Assembly (NCBI GenBank): GCA_905250115.1
Contig: CAJNOI010000304.1
Coordinates: forward strand, 19,624 to 83,623
Source of the DNA: Adineta steineri
Taxonomy: Eukaryota > Rotifera > Eurotatoria > Adinetida > Adinetidae
Length of the DNA: 64,000 nucleotides
Reading direction: 5' to 3'
Of the stretch, positions 26,201 through 39,086 are shown piece after piece (the stretch's first letter is position 1; each line of letters starts with the position of its first letter). Below the pieces are notes generated by a model. That model searched no databases. It saw only the letters and a list, made by a program, of their open reading frames with translations, and was not told the origin of the DNA. The position numbers and the translations under genes were made by a program.

Positions 26201-26597
26201 AACTACCAAAATTACGGTTAGTATAGGATATTTCTATTGTAGTAATAATGGCAGTGTCTATCGTTAATCATATTCAAAACACAATCTCGTTCTTAGATGC
26301 GCGAGATATTGTTTTTGAATTATTCTTCTTCTTATCTAATAGCTTGATATTTGCATAACAATCTTTTTCCATATTAATGCTTTTGCTTGCATATGAAAAA
26401 AAAAGAATTAATGTGTCAATTATTTAACATCAAATATCTATTTTAGACCACGCGGATCAAATGTTCGGTATTTTAAAGTTCTTGCAAATAGTATCGAACG
26501 ATTACGAGCACCACCACAACCAAATATCGAAAAAGAATCAATTTCATCAAATCCAGTCAAATTTTATTTACCACCTATTCGTCAAAAAGTTAACTAG
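23257..26597 (+). CDS. ANKAR: ANKAR-like ankyrin/armadillo-repeat protein, copy B, complete
   Basis: Exons 23257-23297, 23360-23667, 23724-25094, 25154-25398, 25455-25611, 25881-26028, 26085-26216 and 26447-26597 sum to 850 aa. The N-terminus MSKPKSGARTPSHSAKGS is basic and Ser-rich. Ankyrin units follow (NGYLPIHRAVFNGYE; TPLLLATAVGRIQIISFLL), then a long solenoid of armadillo-type repeats to about residue 760. The C-terminus (residues about 760-850) is the ANKAR-type end, with RPRGSNVRYFKVLANSIERL. No catalytic motif. One 1371-bp exon carries most of the ARM part. It gives the expected 3' half that copy A lacks because of the gap. Confidence 0.9.
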
Positions 26598-27281
26598 TCT
26601 TTAATTTATCATAACATATTTTCTATGTATATCATATAACAGAACATGAAAAGCAAATAATTTAATTTTTTTTAAGGATACGATTAAATACATTGTATTG
26701 ATCATGATAAAAAAAAAAGATTATTTTTCATTCAGCGTGTTTTATATAAGTAGAACAAAGAGAATCACATAAAATGGGTATTTTAATAATACATATTAAT
26801 ATCCAATAAATAAGTAGATATGAATTCTACTAGCAGAAAGGCAAGATTTGTTGTTAGATAACAGTCGTCAATTATTGCACATGATCATTGTTGACATAGT
26901 AGAAAGACTATAATTAACTTGTCATAATTATACTTGATTCATAATATCGGAAAAGACAGTATATATAATTAAAGATACAACTTGTCATAATACTTTTTGT
27001 AAATAATCGTTAGAAACGATGTGTTTTTTTAAATTAGAATTTACATGTTTTTATTTTTCTAAATGTTTTTTTTGTGACAAAAATTCAATTCTCAAACAAA
27101 GAAAAAAAAAAAGTTCAAATTAACAATCAACAAAATAATACTTCAATTCATACATTTATAAACTGTTCTTTGAAACTTATCTTAGATTACTAAAACAAAA
27201 GAAGGAGAAGAAAAAGAAAGAAGAAGAAGAAGAAAAGAAATACTTGAAAATAAGTTTGAATTACAATAAAATAAAATATTT
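26598..27281. other. Convergent intergenic region
   Basis: Lies between the 3' ends of the plus-strand ANKAR copy and the minus-strand receptor. AT-rich, with a GAAGAA-type purine tract at about 27200-27240. It should hold both 3' UTRs. No gene seen. Confidence 0.5.
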
Positions 27282-28841
27282 TCATAATCGTGAATCTGCA
27301 TCTTTTAAAATATGAGTATTATTATTTTCCGGATGTAAAAGATCATTTCGATTAATAGTCAAATCTACTGCTGTTCCATCACTTCCATTACGTTTTCGAT
27401 GATATTCTGTTGTCTTCTCATTTTGATAATGCGCTGTTGAATTAACTAGAGGAAAAGTAGTCCTTTGAGTATTCTTTCCGTAGCCAGCATTTGTTGTTGT
27501 ACCTAATCCTTGCCCACCGCCTCCGCCCTCAGCAATAGTAGGAAGACCAGCATGTGCTAAACTTATTCGAGCATATTCAGGTAAAATTTTTTTACATATT
27601 GGAATAGTAAAAATCATAACACGAAGTTCTTGACGAAAAACATTAGCTGTTAAAAAATATAATAAAAAATTCGCTGCTGTATTTGCATAATAAATTAATG
27701 AAAACATTGTCCATAATGATTGTGAATTGGGTCCGTGTAAATTATTAAATAAATGTCCAAATGCCATAAATGTTGATGCAGGTGCTGTTAATAATATAAA
27801 TACACATGAGACAGATAAAAGCATTATTGTCATATTTCGTTGTTTAGCTTTTTTACGTTGATTTTTTTGATTAATACGTTCTTGAATACGACGTGCTGAT
27901 GCAATAACTTTTAATATTAATGAATTAAGTATTAACATAACAACAAATGGACATAATGTAAAGAAAAACCATTGAATATATCCAATCATATTCGAACGAA
28001 ACCATACATAATGTGGATCATTTGCTGTTATATTACATACACGTCTATATAATATTGTACGATTTAATGATGTTGAACCTTGTTTTATAGGTACGAATTG
28101 AAGTTTATAAAATATTGCCCAATGTAATTGTATCAAGACGGAAAATAAACAAATAAAACTAATAATTATATAGGCATTTTTAACAGTACAATGTCGTTTA
28201 GAATAATGATGTTTAGCTACAGCAAGATAACGTTGAACACTAACAGCAACAAGTAATGTTGGAGATAGATTAATAAAATAATAAGTAAAAAATATATGTA
28301 ATTTGCATGTTATATTGCTATATAAACGCATATTTTGTTCGGGATCAATACGAATAAGATAGAAATTTAATACACTAAAGAAAACATTACCTAAAAATAC
28401 AAAAAAAAAAAAGAAATTATTTTTGTAAACTTAATAATTATAATTTAATTGTCTACCAAGATCAGATAATGCTAAAGCAATGAGATAAATTGATGTAACT
28501 TGAGCTCGTAATTTTTTTCGGCTAAGTGTTAATGCTGATAGAGTATTACCAATACCACCGATGACAATTAATAAACTACCGATAATTCTAACAGACCATT
28601 TAAGAACAACAAAGCGATTATGATTGGAAAGTGCTGTAGTAACAGATGATGTTGTTACAGTTAAAATTGACATAGATGGTGATGAAGGATTTGATGCTGA
28701 TTGAATTTGATAACTAAATGTTGCTTCAACCATAGTAATATTATAATCGAAAAAGAGTGGCTCGAGCCAAAGAACATCTTCGTTGACCATTGACATTGTC
28801 AACGACAAAAATAAACGATTTAGATAATGAATGATGAGCAT
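27282..28841 (-). CDS. Rhodopsin-like (class A) GPCR, peptide-receptor type
   Basis: Two exons (28457-28841 and 27282-28390) give 497 aa. The extracellular N-terminus has an N-glycosylation site (DYNIT). TM1 is around VRIIGSLLIVIGGIGNTLSA with the conserved Asn. TM2 carries LALSDLGN. A TM3 Cys (ITCKL) and an ECL2 Cys (RRVCNIT) can form the usual disulphide. The end of TM3 reads SVQRYLAV, so the DRY Asp is Gln. TM5 follows ICL2, TM6 is TIMLLSVSCVFILLTAPAST, and TM7 NTAANFLLYFLTA. ICL3 is basic (RINQKNQRKKAKQR). The tail is long and contains a Gly run. Overall it resembles FMRFamide/neuropeptide-receptor-type proteins, but the ligand cannot be assigned. The start could be the first Met or Met-16 (MSMVNED). 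Confidence 0.88.
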
Positions 28842-31800
28842 AGAAGCCGAAAGTTAAAAGCGGCTCGTATTCTCGCCGTGTGACCTAAATAAATAATGAC
28901 AATCGAAATCAATATTTGATCTTTTTACGACGACGACAATACTGTTCCGAGGGTAAATCTGATTCTATATTTTAAATACATAAATTTTTCTAGTTCCGTG
29001 TACTATCTTATGATTGATTTAACCTAGATGAAGGAATAACAAAATTTCTCTATCTATTTCTTACTAGTTCGTTCTATTTGTGAGTACATGGAATCACCAC
29101 CGATGTCATTTGTTACATTCTTGCTATGTTAACATTCATATAGGTGTTAAACAAAAAGTCACGGAAGTAAAAAAAAGATCGGTATGATATATATATATTC
29201 ATACTCTTGTCTAATTTAATCTTCTTACTGTTAGCTTTTTGTCTGAAATAGATGTTGACAAGCTATGAAGTGAAAAGCTAAATAGTAATAATCATAGTAT
29301 AGGAAAAAAGACCTGACATCAATGTGAACAAATAAATAATGGAGATTTATTAGTCATTTATTTGATTATATAAATCAATCATTATTATAATCGTACTAAG
29401 AAAAAAAGCAAAATCGATAGAACGAATAAGAAATTGTGGTTTTTAGTTTATCAAATAGATGCTATTTCGTGTGAAGAATATTTTCTTTTCTGCATAGCAT
29501 TTATTGTTAATTCAATTTTTACTATCTTCTTCTGAATAAATCAATTTTATCCAAGAATATTCAACGGGAAGCAAAAAAAGTAAATGGAGCTAAGAAATAA
29601 AAAGAAGAAATTTATATTGAGATTAACTTTTACTACTATCGTTGTCGTCATCATTTTTCATTAATCAAATAGAGAAAAACAGTAAATTTGCATGTAAAAA
29701 AATAAGGGTTTTAGCTCAATTTTTCTTTTCTTTATTCTTCGCCTCATCTCCCTTTAGACTTGATTATACTACATCAGTTGTCACGACGAAAACAGTTAAA
29801 ACTACAGCTAAGCTCATTTAAAATTATTTTCTATGTGAAAAAAATCTTCTTAAATAAATATATAATTTATTCGGTGTTTATTTTCCTATTGAATTAATTT
29901 TTAATTAATATAGGAAAAAACAAAAAAACGTAGAATTTACTTTTCTCATTTTAGTTAAACTACATACTCAATATGTATAAAAGCATATTACAAGATTTGA
30001 AGAGCAAAAAATGGATCATATAAATATTAATGATACTTGACATAAATCTCTCAACGCAAATTAATATCGACTTGTTGTCTCGCCCAAAAAAAAATGAGTA
30101 AGAATCTGTCATTTGCATTTAATAAGTGTCAAAACTGACTCAATCATTTTTCTTTTTCCTGCTAAAATACATGTCATCAAATTAATCTGATTAACTTTTA
30201 TAATACCTTTATTTTATTCTATACAATCGCAGTGAACCAATTGAAAACTGATGATAAGAACCAAAATGGAGTGGAAAAATAAGGTTCATTGCTTCGGTTA
30301 TTTCTTTCTTCGTATTGTGCTTTGTTATTCTGTTTTCTTTTCCTCGATTACTATTAGAAAATATTTAGTCTCCCTCTCTCTCTATATATATATATATTTA
30401 TATGTGCATCGTATGCAACAGTATGAACGACTAAAGATAGAACTGTTTCAACGGAGGTTTCTCAAGAGGATTAGTGTATTATATGTTCTATAGGGTTTTT
30501 CTGTATGCTAGAGCATTAATGAAAAGAAGAAGAAGAAGAAAAAAAAATAAATAAATCACGAACTATATAGGATGTTGCTCAAATAATTAAAGATCATTCA
30601 ATTTTAAATATATTATTGTATGATAATGATAAAAATTATGTATTATTTTAATAAATCATAATCAATTAAATAAATATACTATTTGTTATGTTATATGTAG
30701 ATTATCTTTAAATATAAAAAACACTTAGAATATATTTGTCACGAAATGTTGCGCCGAAGATTTTATTCTTTAATGTAAATTTTGTTACCGATAAACATAT
30801 GCTCACCCACGTATAATCATTGATAGAAATCTATGATTTATATCTCAAGTATTCTCATGAGAACTTAAGACAGTGTTGTCGCTTGGGATTGCTTAGACTA
30901 TTGAAGAATGTATTGTTTGAAGATGAATCTATATTCAGCTAGTCTTTTAGTTGATGTTCTTATACTCTTGCCGTTTGAATAATAAATGAAAGCAATTTTT
31001 ATTTGTACTTCGTTCCCTTATAATCTTTTTGTTCGGCAAATATACTAGACACATTCATTGGTTTCATAGAAAAAGAAGAAGGAGAAAGGTAAAAGAAATA
31101 TATAATTAAACAATATTAGCAAAGAAAAGAAATAAATTAAATTAAAAAACATTTATTATTACTCACATGAAAAATAATAATAATAGACTATAGAGGAAAA
31201 ACAACGTATAATAGTATTTTCAAAATTTATTATTAATTTCTATCCGTATCCATAACGGGAACGAGTTATTGAATGACTTCTATTATCTTAAATTGCTATC
31301 GGATATATATTTTTGGATGAAAGAGTTTAGTCACATATGCGATAAACAGAAAAACAATATTTTAGAAAGATATCCCTCGTTTTTTCTCATTATGTACATC
31401 AAATTTATTCCATAGGTCCATTAACGATTTGTTGTTCTTTTTATCGTAAAAAAAATACTATTACTATATATAAATATAAAGAATAGCAATGATATGACTA
31501 GCTAAAGTGTCTAAATTATCTTATCATTTAGAAGACTCAATATCACTTGCCTATATGGTAATTGTATAAATGTATATCTTCAATATATTTATATTAGACA
31601 GTTGCTACAAATATTTAAGGAAGAGGAGAATTCCTCAATCTTGATGGAAACTCCTGTCATATATATATTTAGTCTATTGATCGGAAAGGTATTTATCTTC
31701 AGAGTACATTCAATGATATCTCATTAGGGTATATGAAAGTATTTACATGTCAAATTAATTTTGTACTATCTTAAGTTAAGCAGATATACTCGCTTAATCC

Positions 31801-34800
31801 TCTAATACTTACAACTTTTCTTAAAGCTAATCGGATACATTTTTTTACTTGAAAATCTTCATTTATAAAAACTATTCGATGATCTTAATAATGAAAGCTT
31901 CTCAAAATATATATTTGTATTGTTAATCAAAAATTAATGCAATTGATCGTTCATCAACAAGTGATGTCATCATTTTTTTTTCCACTACAACTGTTTTCAA
32001 TTACTAGAGTATCTTTATTCATTGTCCCAACTCTATTCTCTAGAGACGAAAGAGATCCTTGATAAAATCAATCATTTTTAGATAAATCTATAATAGACAT
32101 GAAGAAAACTTCTGTAGTTAATCATTGATTGATATACACAATTTCACTATATTTTCGAACTTGATTAGTTAAATTTTATTATATGTATATATACTACTAA
32201 AAATGATGCATTATGACAAGATCTTGTTAAGTAATTATTTATTACATCTATATATATTTTTTTTGTTGTAGATTTAATCATTAAAAAATATTTTTCTTTT
32301 ATCTATTCATGCTATTGAATACAAATGGCACTAGTTCGATAAACAAAAATTAAATCAATAAAAAAAGAAGAAAAGATATTATAATTATTTAAGCATGCGT
32401 TTCAAATTAAATTAGATTTAAACAGTTAAGCAAATACATATTAAACACGTGTTTTTTTCTTATGTTGATAATAATTGAGCTTATTTCATTGTCTTATTAT
32501 TATTATTAGTTAATAGAGAAAAAAAAACATAGAGAACCGTATGTGTCTCCTAAACCAGACATTTTTTCTTTATGAGAAGAGTTGCATCTATTTTTTCTTG
32601 TTTTTCGCCACTATGTCCTATCTCAGTCAACATTGATCGAACATACATGAGACTAAGTGCCCGTAGGGTGTGACAAGGAATGTCAAAGACGCAGACTTAG
32701 TCTCTTCTCTTCTCTTCTATCTTTCTTTTACTTCGAAACCATTTCTTTGTCATCACCAACGTCATATTAATAGATACTATTCGATTAAATCAAACAATGA
32801 TGGGCAAAGGCTTATGAAAACAAATGATGCTATAAATATATATATACATAAACTAAATAATGGCTAGTGCATACTACATATATATATATATATTTCCCTT
32901 GATTTAAGTCTAATAATCGTTTCCAATAGTCACATGCTTTACTGAATTTTTGATCATACTATGATTTGATGCAAAAAAGAAAGTGTCAAATCAATGCATC
33001 TACGATCTGTTGATTACATACGATATGTTCAATCAAATAATATGAATAACAATCTATCTATATCAAAATCTACAATAACTATTAAGTTTGTTTTGTTGAG
33101 ATTTTACATTAAAAAAACAATCTAAGATATATATGAGCCTACTATTGTTTCAGATCAAAAAAATTTGAATAGATTTCCGAACGTGATTTGGAAAGGCTAT
33201 AAATCTTTAGTATTACTCTTTTTAATTATAGATCTTTTTCAAATAGTTGATGTAAATTATATCGAAAAATACTTACGGGCATTGCTAATATGTTGATTCT
33301 CATTATATTGTTGCCTTCAAGGTAAAGATATGAATGAAGTAGAAATAATGACAATAATAATGACGATTTAGTTTATTCTGAATGATGTCGATCGTTCGTT
33401 CGTTCGTTGTCCTTGTCGTTTGACTGTCAATAGGCTAATAAAGACAAGATTTCCTAAGAAAAAAGATTTTTCTTTTGCATTTATATCTCTACAATGATAA
33501 ACACTATATGAAATGAAAAAGCACTGTTTGATCAGAGACCGTACAATAAAAGAAGAGAGAGAGACAGAGAGCGAGAGAGAGAAAGAGGGGGAGAGAGATA
33601 TGAGTTTTTGACGAAAAAAAAACGGCAAAAAGAAGGGAAAATTTTTAGCATATCTTTCTTGTTTTTTTCTGCACTACATGAAAAAGAAAATAACAAGTAA
33701 AAAGATTCCTCATTGTTAACACTCCTATCATTCGATTCATTCCGCCCCCATTGTCACACATAGATATATAGATATATGTATGTGAAATTGACGCTAGTTA
33801 AAATGAATAGAGGAAAGAATGTCGGAAATATATATTGATTAGCTGATAAGAACAAAGAGGAAAGGAAAGTACAAGTCAAAAAAGCAAATGCTAATCATCA
33901 TTTACATCAATTATAACGTTACAAAAACGAAATAGATGAAGAAGATTTTAAATATAAAATAACATTGATTCAATTAATTTAACGTAGAACACAAAAAAAG
34001 AACATAGACGACAGACATGGTTTTATATAAGAAATATCGAGTAATTCAATGGTGTTCACTTTTTAGTCACTGTCTACATAAATCGTTCACGCTTTTAGAT
34101 AGATAGCCGGAAGCGGAAGTTCAATTGATGGCTTAATATATGTAGAGGTCAGGCTAGGAAACAGATACACATTGACAATATGTGGTATATATATATATAT
34201 ATATTAATGTCAAACACACATCTATATAATTATAGTTTTAACTAAATCTATCATAATAACACTTAGGTTTTTGATTTGATTCATGTAGCAGATTTTCATT
34301 CATCAATTGAAACTGTAATATATCAAAGATAAAAGTGTTTCTCCCAGTTCTCATTAGTAGTTTAACATGCAATATTATTCTTTGTTTTCCTTAGAGTACT
34401 ACTTTCAACATTAGAGCCGAAGAAAAAAACATATAGATATATATATTAAAATTTTCCAGATAGATTTATATATCCAGCTGTTTCATTGACCTTTTATTTG
34501 CAATATATATATATAAAGCTTAGTTGTTTTCGTATAAACATTGACTATATATGTGTTTGTACATCTGCGGAATTCATAAAACAATATATAATTAATTGAT
34601 CTTTTCGTTATGAAGAAAGATTCGTATACATAGAGATAAACGATAGCGAACAGATAAACAAATGAATAGAAACGTCAATAACAATAGTAATAGCAGCACA
34701 TCTGGTGAAGTATGTTTGACCTCGTATAATGGTCAATCAATATTGAATAGTCATGGAAGTGATTGGTAAAGAAGAAAAAAAAATATATGAAAGATAACGG

Positions 34801-34876
34801 TCGAGAAGGACGAATCATTTATATTGACCTTCCATACTAAGCTCATCTCTCACATTCATTTCATTACAAGAAAAAG
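28842..34876. other. Six-kilobase stretch with no recognised gene
   Basis: Longest in-frame stretch is about 80 codons and low-complexity. The region holds many (TA)n tracts (for example 30380-30402, 32880-32893, 34182-34203), a GA-rich purine tract (about 33549-33600) and a GTTC-type tetranucleotide run (about 33393-33408). It lies between two divergently pointing genes, so both promoters are inside. Small exons or non-coding RNA could be missed by eye. Confidence 0.5.
33549..33600. repeat. GA-rich microsatellite
   Basis: Purine tract of repeated GA/GAGAGACAGA units with a short G run, directly seen. It lies in the non-coding stretch upstream of the chitin-binding secreted protein. Confidence 0.8.
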
Positions 34877-37525
34877 ATGATGACTTATTTCCTCTATTCC
34901 TATGTTTTACTTCTTCTATGTTTTATTATAAATGATGCAAAACAATTTGAAAATCCTTTACAAGGTATAATATCATAGTTAATCATTCTATTTCTCTTAT
35001 ATTCATTTCTATTTTTATCTAGGAACAAGTTCAGTATGCGCTGATGTTTGCACATCACCTGAAGCTCATATTGAATTAGATTTAAGTGAACCACGAATCT
35101 ACCGAGAAAATGAACGAGCTCAAATAACACTTCATCATACCGGTAGCGGCCGTTGTCGAGAACCAGGTATAAATTGAAGTTATAAATAACATCGGCTAGT
35201 AAAAATATCCATATTCATTCTTGAGATTATTTCTTCAAGCTATATCTAAATAAAGAAATCTTGATGTATTCTGTCTATTGGAAAGATCATGTGGAATTAA
35301 TAGAAAGTGAAAAGACGAAATCTAATTCTTATTCTAATTTAGCTTTACTTCAAATTCCACTTGAAAAAATTGGTCAACATGGTATTATAAAATTTGATTT
35401 AAATTTCGGTCCTGTTTTACATAATTTCAGTATTGATATTGGTTTGTAGAATTATTTAATGTAATTAAAAAAAAATAATTTCTTGTTTAAAGGATTTAAT
35501 AATGAAGATAATAACACAATACGAAGTGTAAATATATTTAATCAACAAGTAACAATTGAATATCGTTCACATAATGAAAATAAAATTGATATTTATGAAC
35601 AATCAGTAACATTAGTTGAACCAGGTGAAGATTTAATAATATATTTATCGAATGAATGGATACATATTGAAAATAAACAACGTCAACAACAAAAATTAAC
35701 TGTTCATTTTAATCAAACGGATATGTTTTTATTTAATCGAAATTCTTCATTTTCGAATCTTTATATTGGTTTGAATCGGAATATAAATGGAAAACAAACT
35801 GGTATTGGTCTTTGTTTAGCAAATTTAACTTTTATTGAATGTACAGCAGATCAACGTATGTGTATATCCTTTCGAAAGAATTCTTTCTTTATATGTACTT
35901 GAATTTAGAATCTGCTTTGGATATTGATGTAAATAATAAAACATTTGTTCAACGTGATCTTGAAAATATAAATTGGATTAGTCATTTAACTTATCTTGAT
36001 CCAAATGCTGATGTACGTGAATGTACTGCACAAGGTTTGTTATTGAAAAGTTTTGTTTAGTCAAATATTAGAAAATATAAATAGGTGTTGTTCGTTTAAC
36101 ATTCGATCCATCTGGAACAAGACGTATTGCTCGATTTGATTTAAATATGGGTTCACAAATTCAAGGTTTTACATTTAATATTGGTGATTCAGCAACTAAT
36201 AATGGTTATGGTGGTGATGGTGGTACAACATCAAATTCAGCTGAAATTCATTCAAATGATAATCGATTTTATGTAAGAGTTGTATAAAGAAATATTTCTA
36301 TAAAAAAAACTCATTTTTTTTATTTAAGATTTGGGCAAATACAAAAATATGTGGTGATACACTTTTATTAAAAATTGATTATAATGTTATAGAACCATTT
36401 GATAATATTACAATTTTAATTAGGTTTGATTTAGAAAAAAAAGTAAATCTTCAAAAATAAAATTTATTTTTCTAGTAATGAACGTGTTGAATTAACTAAT
36501 CATCGTTCCTATCATCAAATTCTTTCTAATCCTTATTTATATGCACTTGCTAAACAAAATGTAACCTGTAATTGGTAAGAACTATGATTTCCTAAAATTC
36601 CTATATATACATAAAAATTTGTTTAGTTTTGATTCACTTTGTTATCCTGGTGTACAACCAGATAATGATATTTATTTTGGTATCAATCGTGTTATTGGTG
36701 GAACTTATCGTCCTGGCACAGGAGTATGTAATGCACATGTCAATTGGCTTCAATGTAAAAAAATCGGTAGAGTATAAAAGAAAACTAATCTATAAAAGAA
36801 GTCTTCCATAACTAATATGGTTTTGTTTTATTTGTAGAAGTATCACCTAGAAATAAATACGAACCAATAACTACAACAACCGAGTCAACAACAATCATGT
36901 CAAGCACTAATAAAACTGATCTAACAACAAATTTATTCGAGCATTCAACTGAAATAATAAATACAACAGAATCATCTTCATTATCTATGATAACGGAAGA
37001 AAGTCATCAAAATGACACATCTTCAACAATGATTTATTTCAACGAACTAACAACAACACAACAAGAAATAACTCCTACAACATTAGAAGTTAATTATATG
37101 ACAACAAGTCAAGCAAATGATGAAGACACAACTTCTTTTATAAGTTCATCAACAAATGTAAATGAAGAAGAATTATTAACAACGAATAATAAACCTAGTC
37201 TATATCATTTATTAACTAATTCATCACAATATAAACCAACGGAAAATCCAATCATTATTGAAGACATCACAACAACAACAACAAAAAGTAAAGAATAAAT
37301 TTAAATTTTGATTTTGAAAAAAAAAAACAATGATTTTTAGTTATAGGAACAAGTGTAAATCCATGTACATTAGAAAATCTTCGTGCTAATTTTGTCTATC
37401 ATGAATATTCATTAGATAAACATAAATTTATCTTTTGTGATAATGAAGGCAAAATGAATATCATTGCATGTTCACCAAATTATATTTGGTCACAAACTGA
37501 ACAATCATGCATTTTACCAAACTAA
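34877..37525 (+). CDS. Secreted protein with duplicated beta-type domain, Thr-rich linker and C-terminal chitin-binding (CBM14) domain
   Basis: Eleven exons (34877-34964, 35023-35166, 35256-35441, 35493-35855, 35909-36034, 36085-36272, 36329-36423, 36476-36574, 36627-36766, 36838-37287, 37347-37525) sum to 685 aa. The signal peptide is MMTYFLYSYVLLLCFIIND. The first 420 residues contain a repeated pattern: IIKFDLNFGPVLHNFSIDIG and later IARFDLNMGSQIQGFTFNIG. A Cys-rich block and a mucin-like Ser/Thr/Asn segment (about residues 480-625) follow. The last 60 residues fit a peritrophin-A/CBM14 fold (NPCTLENL, FIFCDNEGK, ACSPNYIW, SCILPN). The likely place is the cuticle, jaw or gut lining. The N-terminal domain family is not recognised. 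Confidence 0.85.
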
Positions 37526-38483
37526 ACTAAAAATTCTTTGTTTTGTTGTTGTTTTCGTCTTTTTTTTTGTGTCAAAGTTTGTTGTCTGATGTGTTTGTAT
37601 CTTAATTAAATTAAATTGTTTAAAAAAAAAATAGTATTTATCTTGGATACATTTTCGCTTGAGATTATTAAAGAAACTTTCATAGTAAGCCGAATAGCTT
37701 CATCGATGTACATTAGAGTTAATTGTTCAAGTGTATTATTATACGATTTACATCAAACTAGTGTCATGAATCTTAACTAGAAATATTGTTGAGAAGATTT
37801 GTTGTTTTTTTTGAATATGAGTGACATCCTGCATGATTTATTTGAATGATAGAGATAATAATTATAGTTTTGATAAACATTTGCATATTATTTTTATTTT
37901 AATTTTACTTTCACTTCGAAGCATTCGATCTGTCAGAATATATATATAGAAGGTTCATCAATTTTTACTTCATTAGATCTTATAAAACTAAAAAAAAAAG
38001 TTTTTTTTAAAACCATAGATGCATTAATTTAGTTAATTATAACTACTATCATTTAATTCGAATTAATCTGAGTACCTAAAAGCGTCCCCTGTTGACATGT
38101 CTTTTTATAATATGGGTAAAGAACTTAAAAAATGCTCTTTTTTTTCTACTATCATTTTTTGTGTAAAGAATTGATGAAAGATTTATAAACTTTTATACCT
38201 ATTCAATTTATTTTTACTTTACTTGGAAACTAAAATAAGCTCATGCGACATTAGAAACTTCTAGAATTTTAATAATATACATGTATATTAATAACAATTA
38301 CGTCTATCATTTTTTCTTTATCCATAAAAAATTTAATTATAATTTTAAATTGCGATGTGTTTATTATTATATTTATCTATACAGAAAAATATACTGTGAG
38401 GAATTTGTTGAATTAAAGTTTATGAAAATCATTGACGTTGTTGTTGAATTATTTTAGACATACTTTAAAATTAGAAAAATATA
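37526..38483. other. Convergent intergenic region
   Basis: Between the 3' end of the chitin-binding protein gene and the 3' end of the minus-strand GPCR-like gene. AT-rich; no gene or repeat recognised. Any continuation of the truncated receptor (TM5-7) would have to lie here, but no in-frame membrane segment was found. Confidence 0.5.
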
Positions 38484-39086
38484 TTAAAAATTTTCATGTA
38501 AATCAAGTTTTGGAAAATTAATAATCAACCAACTCAATGAAGTTATTAAAATAATTCGATGAGCTAATAAACGATGACGAATATAACGATATTGTGATTG
38601 TTTTTTAAATAAACACTTATATCGATTAAACGCTCCTAAACAAAGAAAACTAATTGAGCCAAATGATGCTAATGAAAATAGAAATGTTGAAAGTGGACAA
38701 TGTAGATGAAAATTTGTTGTTTGCGCAGTATAAACAATAACAATAATAATATGAGTTAAAAGTATATTAATTAAATGACAACAATCAAATAAAAATCGTA
38801 TAATAGTATGACGTGAACAAGATTTTGTTTGAAAACATCGTTGAAATAAAATTCCTATATATAATATAGCAGTAAATAAACCCAAAATACAAAGAATAAT
38901 ACTTGTAATCACTTGAAAATTATTATTAATTAATGTTATTTCAGCAAATGAAGATGAATATCGATTATAATTAAAAAGTTGTAAATCGAATTTATCATCG
39001 AATGGTTTCGAATTTAAATTATTATTTGAAAAATTTTCAGTTGAAGTTTGTTCCGATATCATCTTGTTAAGACAAGAAAATGCCAC
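38484..39086 (-). CDS. Truncated GPCR-like protein (about four membrane segments)
   Basis: A single open frame of 200 aa. It has an Asn/Ser-rich N-terminus without signal peptide, then hydrophobic segments near residues 58-82 (ITSIILCILGLFTAILYIGI), 95-118, 128-150 and 172-190. The second and third are joined as in class A receptors, with a Cys at the start of TM3 (LHCPLSTFLF) and AFNRYKCLF where DRY would be. It stops after a fourth hydrophobic segment (SWLIINFPKLD), so TM5-7 and the usual tail are missing. It may be a pseudogene, a split gene with an unseen second exon, or a genuinely short receptor-like protein. Confidence 0.6.
   Translation of the reverse strand: MAFSCLNKMISEQTSTENFSNNNLNSKPFDDKFDLQLFNYNRYSSSFAEITLINNNFQVITSIILCILGLFTAILYIGILFQRCFQTKSCSRHTIIRFLFDCCHLINILLTHIIIVIVYTAQTTNFHLHCPLSTFLFSLASFGSISFLCLGAFNRYKCLFKKQSQYRYIRHRLLAHRIILITSLSWLIINFPKLDLHENF

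Noticed and set aside
35231-35255. First AG (ttcttcaag) as the acceptor of exon 3 in the chitin-binding protein
   Set aside because: It introduces an in-frame stop after four codons; the next AG (ataaag) restores frame and similarity.
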